From NCBI GenBank assembly GCA_015698045.1, contig BLAL01000319.1, positions 868,001-932,000 of the forward strand: DNA of 64,000 nucleotides, given 5' to 3'. The notes under the pieces were generated by a model. That model was not told the DNA's origin. It made no database searches and saw nothing but the letters and a program-made list of their open reading frames with translations. Both the position numbers and the translations under genes were made by a program. Positions 37,011 through 49,139 of this stretch are shown piece after piece (position 1 is the first letter of the stretch; the number at the start of each line of letters is the position of its first letter). The stretch is from Rhizophagus clarus (taxonomy: Eukaryota; Glomeromycota; Glomeromycetes; Glomerales; Glomeraceae).

Positions 37011-39273
37011 TTAAAAAAAAGGAAAAAAAACGTAGTCAACGTTTTTTTTAACTCGTTCTTTAAAAAAATGTAGTTACCTTTTAACTCGTTTTTTAAAAAA
37101 AAGTAATTGACATTTTTTTAACTCGTTCTTTAAAAAACGTAGTTAACATTTTTAACTCGTTACTACATTTTTTTTAACTTGTTTTAAAGAAAAAAAGTTA
37201 AGAAATCGTTCGGTTAACATTTTCTTAATTCATCTTGATAATATAATAGTTAAATTAAATTTAATGTTTTTTAGGAACTGAACCGGATGTCCAGATAAAA
37301 TTGAAGCAAATTTTTTTGGTCTGGTCCCATATTACTATTCAACCCAGACTAATCCAGTCTTTAAAAAAACGGGTTTAATCATTTCATTATTTCTTTTTCT
37401 CTTAAATAAAAAAGAAAGAAACGGTTTTATAAACTGCCTTGTACATTATTTTTTTCATTATTCTTTTCAGGTTAACAAGCCACCCGATCCAGATCATGAT
37501 TTTGATGACCTGACCCGAATGGATCCTTACCCTAATCGTTCCAATTAAAAAATAAAAGAAAAAATGATTTTTTTTTCTAAATCGTTTAATAAAAAAATGT
37601 TTTTATCCGTTTTTTCCTAAATCTTTAAAAATTTCTTCATATTTATCATCAAAATTTATTGTATTTTTTTTTTTTTTTTTTTTTTTTGCAATAAAATTAA
37701 AAAAAAAAAATTAAATTTTTAAAGATACTAATTTTTAATGATTTGTAACAATTTATTATTGATCGGCAAAAAAGTTAAAAAGTGCAAATAATTTATGATT
37801 ATAAAGCTAACAGCTATTTTCGCTGGCACAGGAAGAGGTTTTGCAAAAAGTTAGTCTAAAGATGTGCTCAAGCTTAAGCTTAAGCTTAGGCATAAGCAAA
37901 GCAAAGCTTAAGCTAAGCTTAAGCTTAAGACTATGTATATATAAAACTAACTGAAGCTTTTTTTACGAAAAAGGCAATTTTTTTTGTATCTACGGCAACT
38001 GTGCATGTGGGTCATCATCGAAAGTGGAATAGAAAATTTTAGTGAAAATCTGGCCAAAATAAAAATGATTGACCAACATTTTTTCCTATTATAGAGGAAA
38101 ATCGCACTAAAAGCTTATCTGGTTGTTAAATAAAAATTTGCAAGTTGTAGAGAAATCTCCGTGATCAGCTGTGTTACCTGTAAAAAAGGGAAGTATGCAT
38201 CAGAATAAGAATAAATACTGGTAAAGTTCAAAATGTTATCTTTAATATAAAACAGGTACTATACAAACAAAAAGATAATAAAATTAATAAGCATTCAAAA
38301 AATTATTTATTAAAGTTGCTTGTAAAATTTGATAGGAAGGTGTGATATAAAAAATTTGATTGCTTAATATATAATTAATAATTTGATCAGTTTAATCTTA
38401 AATTGTACTGTCTCAATCTTATTAAATCTATCACCTTTCAAATAATAATAATGTATTAATTTTTAATCTTATCCTTAAATTTAATTGAATAAAATCCTTT
38501 AAATTAGAAAAGCTAGCGATCACTATAATAAATACTAATTTAATGGCTTTTATGTAATTTTTTCATAATTAATGTTTTATTTTACTCGACTAATCAGAAA
38601 ACATTGCACAATATTGGACCTTGATTTTTGAAAATATTATCAATTCTTTTTCACTGCTAAGAATGGTTTTATACATTATATTATTTACTTTACTTATATA
38701 GTTTCTACATCACTTCAGCTTAGAGGTCTGTAACTTGAGCATGGGCTAGCTGGGCTTCAATTAATTACTCAAGCAGTTATATTAAAGCTTGTTAGTTCCC
38801 ATACATATATATAAATTGTAGTTTTAATGATAATGTGAATAAAAATAAACTTGATAATTTAATTTATTAATGGATAAGCTACAACATAAAAGAATTATTT
38901 AAATTACAAACTAAGAAATTTGTAAATTATCTTACTACTCTAGCTTTAGTGTTTAAACAATTCCCAAAACCATATATTTAATACTTGTATAAGTTATAAT
39001 AAAAAAAAAAGGAATTGTTTAATTTACAAACTAAAAAACTTGTAAATAATTTACTACTCTAACCCTAGTGTTTAAATAATTCCAATAAAAAAAAATCATA
39101 TCACTTGAAAAAAAAAATACCATAAATTCGAATTAATTTTTGTCAGATTTAATATCTTAAATAATTTTAAAATAAATTAGTGTTTCGTATAAATAATTTT
39201 CAAAATTACTTTTTTTGTTTTTATTACATACCTATCCTTAATTGTTCCAAATATTCACTATCAATATATTCAT
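37011..39273. other. AT-rich spacer with low-complexity islands, no gene seen
   Basis: This includes diverged T/A-run repeats (37011-37230), GC-richer blocks at 37270-37380 and 37470-37550 (GATGACCTGACCCG), and an AAGCTT-rich word repeat at 37870-37930. 38200-39273 is plain AT-rich sequence downstream of the kinase gene. Confidence 0.5.
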
Positions 39274-42200
39274 TCACATTTTTACTAGTAAATCGAGTAT
39301 GCGACTTGAATAGTATGCTTGTGAATGCGGTTTAACAGCAAGATTATTATTTCCAATTGGTGCATTTATTAATTCTACAATGTTGTTTCTTAATTCTTCA
39401 CTAATTATTTGAGAACTACATTCACGAAAAATCCATTTACTAATAATTTGTGAAATCTCTTTAGCAGATGGCCTCTTCAACGGGTCTTCATTCCAACATT
39501 TTTCCATTAAATCAACATAACATTGTGGAGTATTTTCAATAATTTCAGGTCGTTCACCTTTACCAATACTTACACTGAGTTCAAGATCATGATCTCTATT
39601 AATAAATGGTTGAACCCCAGATGTGAATTCCCACATAATCATAGAAAAACTATATATATCACTAGCTTGAGTATATGGATTGCCTCTTAAAACTTCAGGT
39701 GCTATAAATGGAATAACACCATAAATATCATGTTCTTTCAAAAGAGATGTTACAGGTCGACATAATCCTAGATCACCAATATAAACTTCATCTTTTCTAT
39801 GAAAAAAAATATTGCCATCATGAAAATCACCATGAATAAGATTTTGCGCATGTATACTATCAAGGCCGTTGATAATTTCGCATAGTATGTATAATTTTGA
39901 TTCCAATTATTCTTAGCCATTTTTGTTAAATTACTTCTTAAATTACCTTTATTTGCATAATCCATTACCACCATATAATCTAAAGTATTTGGATCTTTTG
40001 TAAAACCGTGTAACTTAATGATCTTCATTGTATCTGAACACATTTCATGATAACTCACCTATAAAAATAATTAAAATTGGCTATATTAGTATAAACGATT
40101 TATAATGAAACTAAAAATAAATATTAAATTATATACTTCATTTAAAAATTCATCAAAATTTTCATTCAAATTAACGTGACATTTAAGAACTACTTCATTA
40201 TAATCATTACCCGGTAACCAAATAGCCTTGTATACTTTACTAAATCCTCCTTTATCACAATATTCAACATCTTTAAATTGATCATAAGGAATCCATAATA
40301 ATTTACTTTCATGAATAAATTTATCTAAAGTTGCATTTCCGCTTTTTCCATATCTACATATAATTTAAATTATCAAATGTATTAAATTAAAATTGAAGGA
40401 AAGGTAATATGATTTGATTACTCACTCTGAAATTTCAATTCGTTAGAAATTTAATAAATTTAACAAATATAAATTTTAGTTTGTATAAATATATTTAATA
40501 TAATATGATTTATATTTTTATAATTAACTTACTAACTAAAGTATTTTGAATGAAGATTAAATTCAGTTAATTAAACTATAAAAAAATTATGAGTTTAAAA
40601 ATAAATAATAACTTACAAGAATCTAAAGTAGTTTACCAAATAATATATAAATAAAGAATTTAATTAGCTAAACTGTAAAAAAAATTATATGAGTTTAAAA
40701 TAAATAATAACTTACAAGAATCTAAAGTAGTTTACCAAATAATTTTTATAAATAAAGAATTTTGATTAAAGTTAACTAAACTATAAAAAAAAATTATATG
40801 AGTTTAAAAATAAATAATAACTTACTAGTATCTAAAGTAGATTACCAAATAATTTATAAATAAAGAATTTAGTTTGATTAAATTAGTGTATATAAATATA
40901 TAATAATAGAATAAAATTACTTATACTAACTTACCAACTAAAATAAAAAAAAAATATTTAGAAGTAAATATTAGTATGGTGAAGTAATAGTTAAACATGG
41001 GTTTCGAAGCTCCTAAGATCATTCCCGAATGTTTCAGGTTTCGGTATATACGAATTGAAACTCAAACCATATCCTAAACTTCTACCAAAAAATTGAAACT
41101 ACTACTTCTATTCAGAAAACCTATCCCAATATCCAAAATCAAAATTACCAATTAAATTGCTTGTACAACTGTGTCGAATGATCATTCATTTCTTAAAGGT
41201 TTTATTAATAAATCTGAGTTGAGTAATTATGACGAAAATAATGTATAATGGAGTGGGACAAATCTCATCAAAAGAGTTAGAAATTAATTTGAATTAATTA
41301 TTCAGGATTTACTATTTGAAAAACTAAATAAGAAATTTTGGCATATTTTGGTTTAGATTGGGGTTCAGGAATCAGAAAAATAAGTGATTTCCAAAATCTT
41401 TTCGTATATACCAAAACCAACGGAGTTTTGGGAAGTTTCGGTTTCGCTACCCATGTTTAAATAAGTTTAAATAAATAACTAATTATAACTTACCTTCTAA
41501 AAAAAATTATCACACAATTTTTTCAAAAAAGGTGGTTAATTTAAGTTATTTATTAATATTATATAAATATATAATAATGAGTTAAATAATAACTTATTAC
41601 TTACTAACTAAATAAATTATCAAATAATTTTTAAATAAAGATTTTAGTTAGTTTAAATTATATATGAGTATAATATATAGATATGTAATAATAGAATTAA
41701 ATAAATAACTTATAACTTACGCACTAAAATTAATAGCCAAATAATTTTTTAAAAAAGAATTTAGTTAGCTTTGAATCATATGTAAATATGTAATAGTAGG
41801 ATTAAATAAAAATAAAACTTACATTCTAAAATAAATTACCAAATAATTTTTTAAATAAAGAGTTTTAATTGATTTAGTTTATATATAAATGCTCCATAAA
41901 TATAATAATAAAATTAAATAATAATTTACCCCCTATATTATTTAAATAAAGAGTTTTGTCAATATAAATCTTATGCAAATATTATATAAAAATGTAATAA
42001 TAAATAACTTACGAGCTATAATATAATATAATTTTTTAAATAAAGAATTTAGTCAGATTAATTATATGTAAACATCATTATTTAAATATGTGATAACAGA
42101 ATTAAATAAATAATTTATAACTTACTAACTAAATAAATTGCCAAATAATTATTAATAAAGAATTTGGTTAATTTAAATTTATATATGTAAATATCATATA

Positions 42201-45200
42201 AATATAAATAATAATAGAATTAAATAAATAACTTCTAACTTACCATCTAAAATAAATTACCAAATATTTTTTAAATAAAGAAAATAGTTAGTCTAAACTA
42301 TGTAAATATTATATAATATCATATGTACTAATAATAGAATACGACTTACGATCTAAAATAAATTAACAAATATTTAAATAATGAATTTAGTTAGTTTAAA
42401 TTATATGTAAACATTATATAGTTATGTAGTAATAAAATTAATTGCCGATTCGCCACTAGCGGTACAAAATAGTCATTATATTGCTTCTGCATGAGTTTAA
42501 AGCGTTTTGTAGAAATATAAATGCACTAAAAAATACATTAAAAAACGTGTTACATTATTTGAATATGGTTTCATAAAACTGATAGAGCTAAGACATTATT
42601 ATTGTTTCTTTTTTCAAAATATTGTGGAGCAAGAATATACTATTTCAAAAAAAATCTTGTAAAGTTAACAAAATTTGCGAATAATTAGTGTAAAATTACC
42701 TAAATATGAGCTGGAATGGTGACTTCTTCAAAATAAACTCGTTGAATTTTATCATAGACAAAAAATATGTTTTATGTGATATGTTCACGCTTAATATCAT
42801 TGATCGATAAATTATAGTTGCATCAAACATGACTTATGTCGGAGTTGAAATATAAGGAATGCGCTGGATCTATTAATCAATTTGTACCGTTGAGTGGTGG
42901 ATTGGCAATTAGATAACTTACGAACTATATAATAAAATAATTTTTTAAATAAAGAATTTAATTAGTTTAAAGTATATGTAAATATAATATAAATATGCAA
43001 CAATAAAATTAAATAAATAACTTATAGCTTACCAACTAAAATAAATTACCAAACAATTTTTTAAATAAAGAATTAGTTGCTTAAATTTTATGTAAATATT
43101 ATATAAATATATAATAATAGAATTTAATAACTTACTCTCTATATTATTAAATATTTTTTAAATAAAGAAATTAGTTGCTTAAATTATTTGAAAATTTTAT
43201 ATAAATATAATAATAGAATTAAATAAATAACTTACCCCCTATATTATTAAATAATTTTTTAAATAAGAATTTAGTTAGTTAATTTAAAATACATAAATAT
43301 TACAGTGTATAAATATGATATAAATATGAAATAAATAACTTACTATCATATATAATAGAATACGACTTATAAACTAAAATAAATTGCCAAATAATTTTTT
43401 AAATAAAGAATTTAATTAGTTTAAATTATTATATAAATATAAATGATAGGATTAAATAAGTAATTTTTGACTTACGATCTAAAATAAATTACCAAATAAA
43501 TTTTGAACTAAAGAAATTAATTAGTTTAAATTTAATATATTGAAATATTATATAGTAGAATTAAATAAATAACCTATAACTTACAATCTAAAATGAATTA
43601 CCAAATATTTTTTTAATTAAGAGTTTAATTAGTTTAAATTGTATGTAGATATTATATAAACATGTAATAATAATTGAATAAATAACCTACACTCTATATT
43701 ATTAAAAATGTTTTTTAAATAAAGAATTTAATTAGATTAAACTATGTAAATATTACATAAATATGCAATAATTGAATACAACTTACCAACTAAAATAAAT
43801 TACAAATGATTTTTACATAAGAAATTTAGTTAATTTAAATTATATAAAATATTATATAAATATGTAATAATAGAATTAAATAGCTTACATTCTATATTGT
43901 TAAATAAAATATTAGTTGGTTTAAATTATATGTAAATATTTTTAAAATATGATAACAATAAATAACTTACGAGCTGATATTAATGGATTTTATAAATAAA
44001 TAATTTAGTCAGTTAAAATTATATATAAATATTAAGTGAATATATAATAATAGAATATGACTTACCAACTAAAATAAATTACCAAATAATTTTTACATAA
44101 GGAATTTAGTTAATTTAAATTATATATAAAATATCGTATAAATATGCAATAATAGAATTAAATAAGTAACTTACAATCTATATTATTATATAATTTTTTA
44201 AATAAAGAATTTAGTTTAGTTTAAACTGTGTAAATATTGCATAAATATTTAATAATTGAATACAACTTACCAACTAAAACAAATTACCAAATAATTTTTT
44301 ACATAAGGAATTTAGGAATTTAGTTAATTTAAAATATATAATAAAATATTATATAAATATATAATAATAATAGAATTAAATAGCTTACCTACTATACTCT
44401 TATATACTTTTTAAATAAAGAATTAGTTATTTAAATTATATGTACTGTATATAAATATGATAATAATAAATAACTTACAAGCTATATTATTGAATTTTTT
44501 AAATAAATAATTTAGTTAGTTTAAATTATATGCAAATATTATGTAAATATGTAATAATAGAATGCGACTTACAAGCTAAAATAAATTACCAAATAATATT
44601 TTAAATAGTTAATTTAAATTATATGCAAACATTATGTAAATATGAAATAATAGAATGCGACTTACAAACTAAAATAAATTACCAATAAAGAATTTAGTTA
44701 GTTTAAATTATATAAATATTACATAAATATGTAATAACAGAATTAATAAATAACTTATAACTTACTATCTAAAATTAAAATAAGTTACAAAATATTTTTT
44801 AATGAATATAATTAGTTTAATTATGTAAATATGTAATAATAGAATGATAATTTTCATAAAAAGAATAAGTTTAAATTATATAAATATTATATCAATAACT
44901 TACGATCTTTTGAATAATGAATTTGGTTAGTTTAAATTATTTGTTGATATTATATTAATATGTAATAATAGAAATATATATAACTTATAACTTACAACCT
45001 TTTAAACAAAGAATTTGATTAGTTTAAATTATATGTGAATATTACATAAACATTATATGATTATGTATTAGAATTAAATAAACAACTTATACTTACGATC
45101 TAAAATAATTACAAAATAATTTTTATATTAGTTAAATTGTATGTTAATATTATATAAATATGTAGAATTTAAGTAAATAACCTACACCCTATTATAAAAT

Positions 45201-48200
45201 AATTATATAAATAATCATTTAGTTAATTTAAATTAAATATAAATAATATAAATATGTATAATAGAATTAAATAAATAACTTACACGCTATATTAATAAAT
45301 GATTTATAAATAATTTAGTTATTATAAATTATATATAAAATATTATATAAATATGTAATAAAATGAATGAAATAAATAACTTATAACTTACGATCTAAAA
45401 TAAATTATCAAATAATTTTTTAAATAAAGAATTTAGTTAGTTTAAATTAAATGTAAATATTTTATAAATATGTAATAATACTGTAGATACGACTTACCAA
45501 CTAAAATAAATTACAAAATAATTTTTTAAATGAAGAAATTAGTTAGTTTAAATTATATGTAAATATTATATACATATGTAATAATAGAATTAAATAAATA
45601 ACTTATAACTTACGTTCTAAAATAAATATTTAAATAAAGAAATTAGTTTAAATTATATGTAGATATTATATAAATATGTAATAATAGAATTAATTAAATA
45701 ACTTACCCCCTATATTATTAAATAATTTTTAAATAAGGAATTTCTTTAGTTTAAATTACACAAATATTATATAAATATGTAATAATAGATACGACTTACT
45801 AACTAAAATAAATTACAAAATAATTTTTTAAATGAAGAAATTAGTTAGTTTAAATTATATGTTAATATTATGTACATACGTAATAATAAAATTAAATAAA
45901 TAACTTATAACCTACTTTCTGAAATAAATTATTTAAATAAAGAATTTAGTTAAATTATACGTAAATATTATGTAAATATTGTAATAATAGAATTAAATAA
46001 AGAACTTACTCGCTGAATTGTCTAATTAATTTTTTAAATAAAGAATTTAGTTAATTTAATTATATGTAAATGTTATACAAATATATAATAATAGAACATG
46101 ACTTACTAGCTAAAATAAATTAACAAATAATTTAAATATTTTTTTAAATAAAGAATTAGTTTAAATCATTTGTAAATATAATATAAGCATGCAATAATAG
46201 GTTTTAAATAAATAACTTACGCTCTTATATTATTAATTTTTTGAATAATCAGTTAGTTTAAGTTATATAAATGTTATATGAATATGTAATATATATAATA
46301 ATAGAATTGAATAAATAACTAACCCACTATATTATTAAATAAATAACGAATTTAGTTAGTTTAAATTATGTGTAAATATTTAATATATAAATATGTAATA
46401 ACAGAATGCATCTTACTATCTAAAATAAATTATCAACCAATTTTTTAAATATAGAATTTAGTTAGTTTAAATAATATGTAATAATAAATAAGATAAATTA
46501 ATAAATAATTTGTTAAATAAAAGATTTAGTTAGTTTAAGTTGTACGTAAATATTATATTAATATGTAATAATAGAATAGTACGTACAAGCTGAAATATGT
46601 TACCAAATAATTGTTTAAATAAAAAATTTAGTGTAAAGATTATATAAATAGTACGTAATAAGAGATAGTAGAATTAAATAAATAACTTACCCGCTATAAA
46701 ATATTAAATGATTTTTAAAAATTTAGTTAATTAAAATTATATAAATATGTAATAATAGAACGCGGCTTACCATCTAAAATAGATTATTAAATGATTTTTT
46801 AAAGTTAGTTTAAATTTATATATGTAAATATTATAATATTATATAAATACGCAATAATAGAATTAAATAAATAACTTACTTGCTATATTATTAATTAATT
46901 TTTAAATAAAGGATTTAGTTTAATTGTATGTAAATATTTAATAATAGAATTAAATAAATAACTTACGGTCTAAAATGAATTATCAATTAATTTTTAAATA
47001 AAGTATTTAGTTGGTTTAAATTACTATATGCAAATATTATTTAAATATGTAATAATAGAATACGGCTTACCTACTAAATCAATTACCAAATAATTTTTTT
47101 AAATAATGAATTTAGTTAGTTTAAATTATGGAAATATTATAAATAAATAACTACTAACTTACAGTCTGAAATGCATTACCAAAATATAGAATTTGGTTAG
47201 TTTAAATTATATGGAAATATTATAAAAATATATAACAGAATTAAATGAATTAAATAAATAACTTACTCTCTATATTATTAAATAATTTTTAAATAAGGCA
47301 TTAATTTGAATTATGTAGATATTTATATAAATATGTAATAAAAACAGACTATCTAAAATAATACCAAATAATTTTTATATTAGTTAAATTATATGTAAAT
47401 ATTATATAAATATTTAATAATAGAATTAATTAAATAACTTACCCCCTATATTATTAAATAATTTTTAATAAGGAATTTCTTTAGTTTAGATTATACAAAT
47501 ATTATATAAATATGTAATAATAGAATTAAATAAACAACTTATAACTTACGATCTAAAATAATTACCAAATAATTTTTATATTAGTTAAATTATATGTAAA
47601 TATTATATAAATATTTAATAATGAATTAATTAAATAACTTACTCCCTATATTATTAAATAATTTTTTAAATAAAGAATTTAGCTAGTTTAAAAATATATA
47701 AATATGTAATAATAGAATACAACTTACCAACTAAAATGAATTACCAAATAATTTTTTAAATAAGAAAGTTAATTAAATCATATAAATGACAAATATAGAT
47801 AACGTATTACTTACACCCTGTAGTATTATTTATTAATTAATTAGATGCAAACATTATTACGAAAGCATTTATTGAAAATTAAATATCACTTACAATCTAA
47901 CAATCATAAATAAAGATTATAATTAGTTTGAATTACATGTGGATATTACAATAAATATAAATATTGTGGCTTACCATCTATTATATAATTAATTATTAAG
48001 TAGTTATTTAAACAAAAAATTTAGTTATCTGAATAAAATAAAAGAATAAATGGCTAATAACTTACCAAGTATAGCTTTAAATTAGTTATAGAATAGCAAT
48101 AATATTATAAGAATTATAAGATAATCCACTAACTTTTGATTTAAAAATTACTGAATAATTCTAACTTTCTATTAAATAATTTTTTACCTTCTTTATCACT

Positions 48201-48209
48201 ATTTGCCAT
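39274..48209 (-). CDS. protein kinase gene whose N-terminal part is split into micro-exons (frameshifted near the HGD motif)
   Basis: Start exon 48209-48188 (ATG, MANSDKE plus one base, then GTAAAA). Next come 68 candidate micro-exons between 48132 and 40426, then kinase exons 40353-40137 and 40058-39274. These sum to about 422 residues if one frameshift is corrected. Kinase features: glycine loop DKGGFSKVYKA, VVLK lysine, HGDFHDGN in place of HRDxxxxN (a non-RD type loop), IGDLGLC in place of DFG, IAPEVLRG and a C-lobe WNEDPLKRPSA. A missing base in an A run at 39895-39898 breaks the frame between NNWNQ and KLYIL, so this copy may be a young pseudogene or carry a homopolymer error. In related fungal kinases, as I recall them, an FK-x-x-x-SGN motif precedes the lobe; here SFKYGKSGN arises exactly across the micro-exon junction. 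No RNA evidence is available to me. Confidence 0.72.
40995..41456. mobile_element. MITE with TTAA target-site duplication
   Basis: A 462-bp island inside the micro-exon array, bounded by TTAA (40991-40994 and 41457-41460) with inverted ends ACATGGGT...CGAA. A TTAA target is typical of piggyBac-like or Kolobok-like elements. There is no coding frame. It lies within one intron (between exons at 41496 and 40937) and leaves the exons untouched. Confidence 0.8.
42441..42909. mobile_element. MITE with TA target-site duplication
   Basis: 469 bp bounded by TA (42439-42440 and 42910-42911). The inverted ends of about 28 bp start ATTGCC and end in GGTACAAA with a few mismatches. A TA target suggests a Tc1/mariner-type non-autonomous element. 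It sits in the intron between exons 42924 and 42352. Confidence 0.8.
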
Positions 48210-48385
48210 TACTGTATAAAATTTCTTTTTAAAAGTTTTTTTTCTTTATTAAATTCTTTCGGCATAATATTTATGCAAAATGTAACCATGTTGATCAGTT
48301 GGTCACAAGAACAATCACAGGTTCAACCTGAAATGGGTATAAATCAATAAATAAAAATGCTGATCACCGGTATTATTTTTTCCGA
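48210..48385 (-). promoter_or_regulatory. upstream region of the kinase gene
   Basis: Short AT-rich flank between the start codon at 48209 and the CACTA-like element at 48386. No specific motif was recognised, so a promoter here is inferred only from position. Confidence 0.3.
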
Positions 48386-49139
48386 CCCTACGAAAAAAAT
48401 GCATCCGGAATTCATGCTGAAATTGTCCGGAAAATAAGCAGACAATTTCCGGACGTTTGGTAAATCCGGAAAATGTTCCAAAACGTGCGCGTTTCCGGAT
48501 GTTCGTAATATGTCCGGGTTCAAGTTAGTCCGGAATTTGTCCAGAATTCTGAACAATCCAATTTTATCCCGGATGATCAGCAGGAGTTTACCACTTCCTA
48601 CACAATTAATCAAAGTTTGAATTAACATCATAGATAGCATTTTTGGCTGCTCTTCAATTTTACTTATTACGTCAGGGGGTGGTTTTAAATATCAGTTTTG
48701 TGCTTTTTGCATTTTTTTAAAATTTAAAATTTTACATTCTTAGAAACATTGTCTAGAATTTGTCCGGAATTTTATTATGTCTGGTATTTGTTGGTTTTAT
48801 TTGTCCAGAATTTGTCTGGAATTTAAAATGTCCGAAATTTTTTGGTTTATTTTGTCCAGAATATGTCCGGAATATTTATGTCCGGAATTTGTTTGGTTTA
48901 TTTGTCCAGAATATGTCCGGAATATTTTATGTCCGGAATTTGGTTGGTTTATTTTATCCAGAATATGTCCGGAATATTTATGTCCGGAATATTTTATGTA
49001 TAAAAAAACTGGGCATGCAAAAAATTCCGGACAGCAAAATAGATCAATTTCCTGGACATTTTCATGACAATTTTCGAAGCACCTGGACAATTTCCGGACA
49101 TTTTCGCTGACATTTTCCGGACATTATTTTTTCGTAGGG
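48386..49139. mobile_element. CACTA-like non-autonomous DNA transposon
   Basis: Inverted ends CCCTACGAAAAAA at 48386 and its complement ending at 49139 are flanked by the 3-bp repeat CGA. The interior is packed with TCCGGA words, many in direct order, as expected for subterminal transposase-binding repeats. CCCTA fits the CMCWR end rule and the 3-bp target repeat fits the EnSpm/CACTA superfamily. Frames across it in several registers are translations of the TCCGGAA/T words, so no transposase is present. Confidence 0.85.

Larger units (their letters stand above)
40426..48132 (-). repeat. tandem intron array with single-codon candidate exons
   Basis: Units of about 85-125 bp. On the minus strand each reads GTAAGTTATT..., AT-rich body, ...TTTATTTTAG or ...AATATAG, then variable bases, then the next GTAAGT. 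Exons by first base: TTA 48132; 9 nt 48074; ATG 47977; ATT 47896; GGT 47817; TTG 47730; GGA 47645; ATC 47552; GGG 47455; ATA 47352; AGA 47279; ACT 47165; TAG 47073; ACC 46969; CAA 46882; ATG 46773; CGG 46693; CTT 46589; ATA 46419; TGG 46326; AGC 46223; CTA 46109; CGA 46012; AAA 45918; TTA 45802; GGG 45709; AAC 45616; TTG 45500; ATC 45394; CGT 45296; GGT 45188; ATC 45109; GTT 44998; ATC 44906; ATA 44768; TTT 44668; CTT 44575; CTT 44481; TAG 44391; TTG 44273; ATT 44177; TTG 44068; CTC 43973; AAT 43891; TTG 43789; AGT 43693; ATT 43587; ATC 43478; 30 nt 43373; GGG 43238; AGA 43138; TTG 43035; TTC 42924; ATC 42352; ATG 42246; TTA 42128; CTC 42015; GGG 41942; AAT 41825; TGC 41723; TTA 41607; AAG 41496; TTG 40937; ATACTA 40831; ATTCTT 40721; ATTCTT 40622; TTA 40535; A 40426. 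Confidence 0.85.

Noticed and set aside
40426..48132. The array as a CRISPR-like repeat-spacer structure
   Set aside because: The variable part is only 3 nt and the repeat is intronic AT-rich eukaryotic DNA; no cas genes are present.
48166..48168. An additional AAA micro-exon next to the start exon
   Set aside because: It would need a 19-nt intron before it and about 33 nt after it, too short to splice; the chain works without it.
48344..49110. Four overlapping frames rich in SGI, CPEF or SGHK words
   Set aside because: All are readings of the TCCGGA repeats inside a CACTA-like element.
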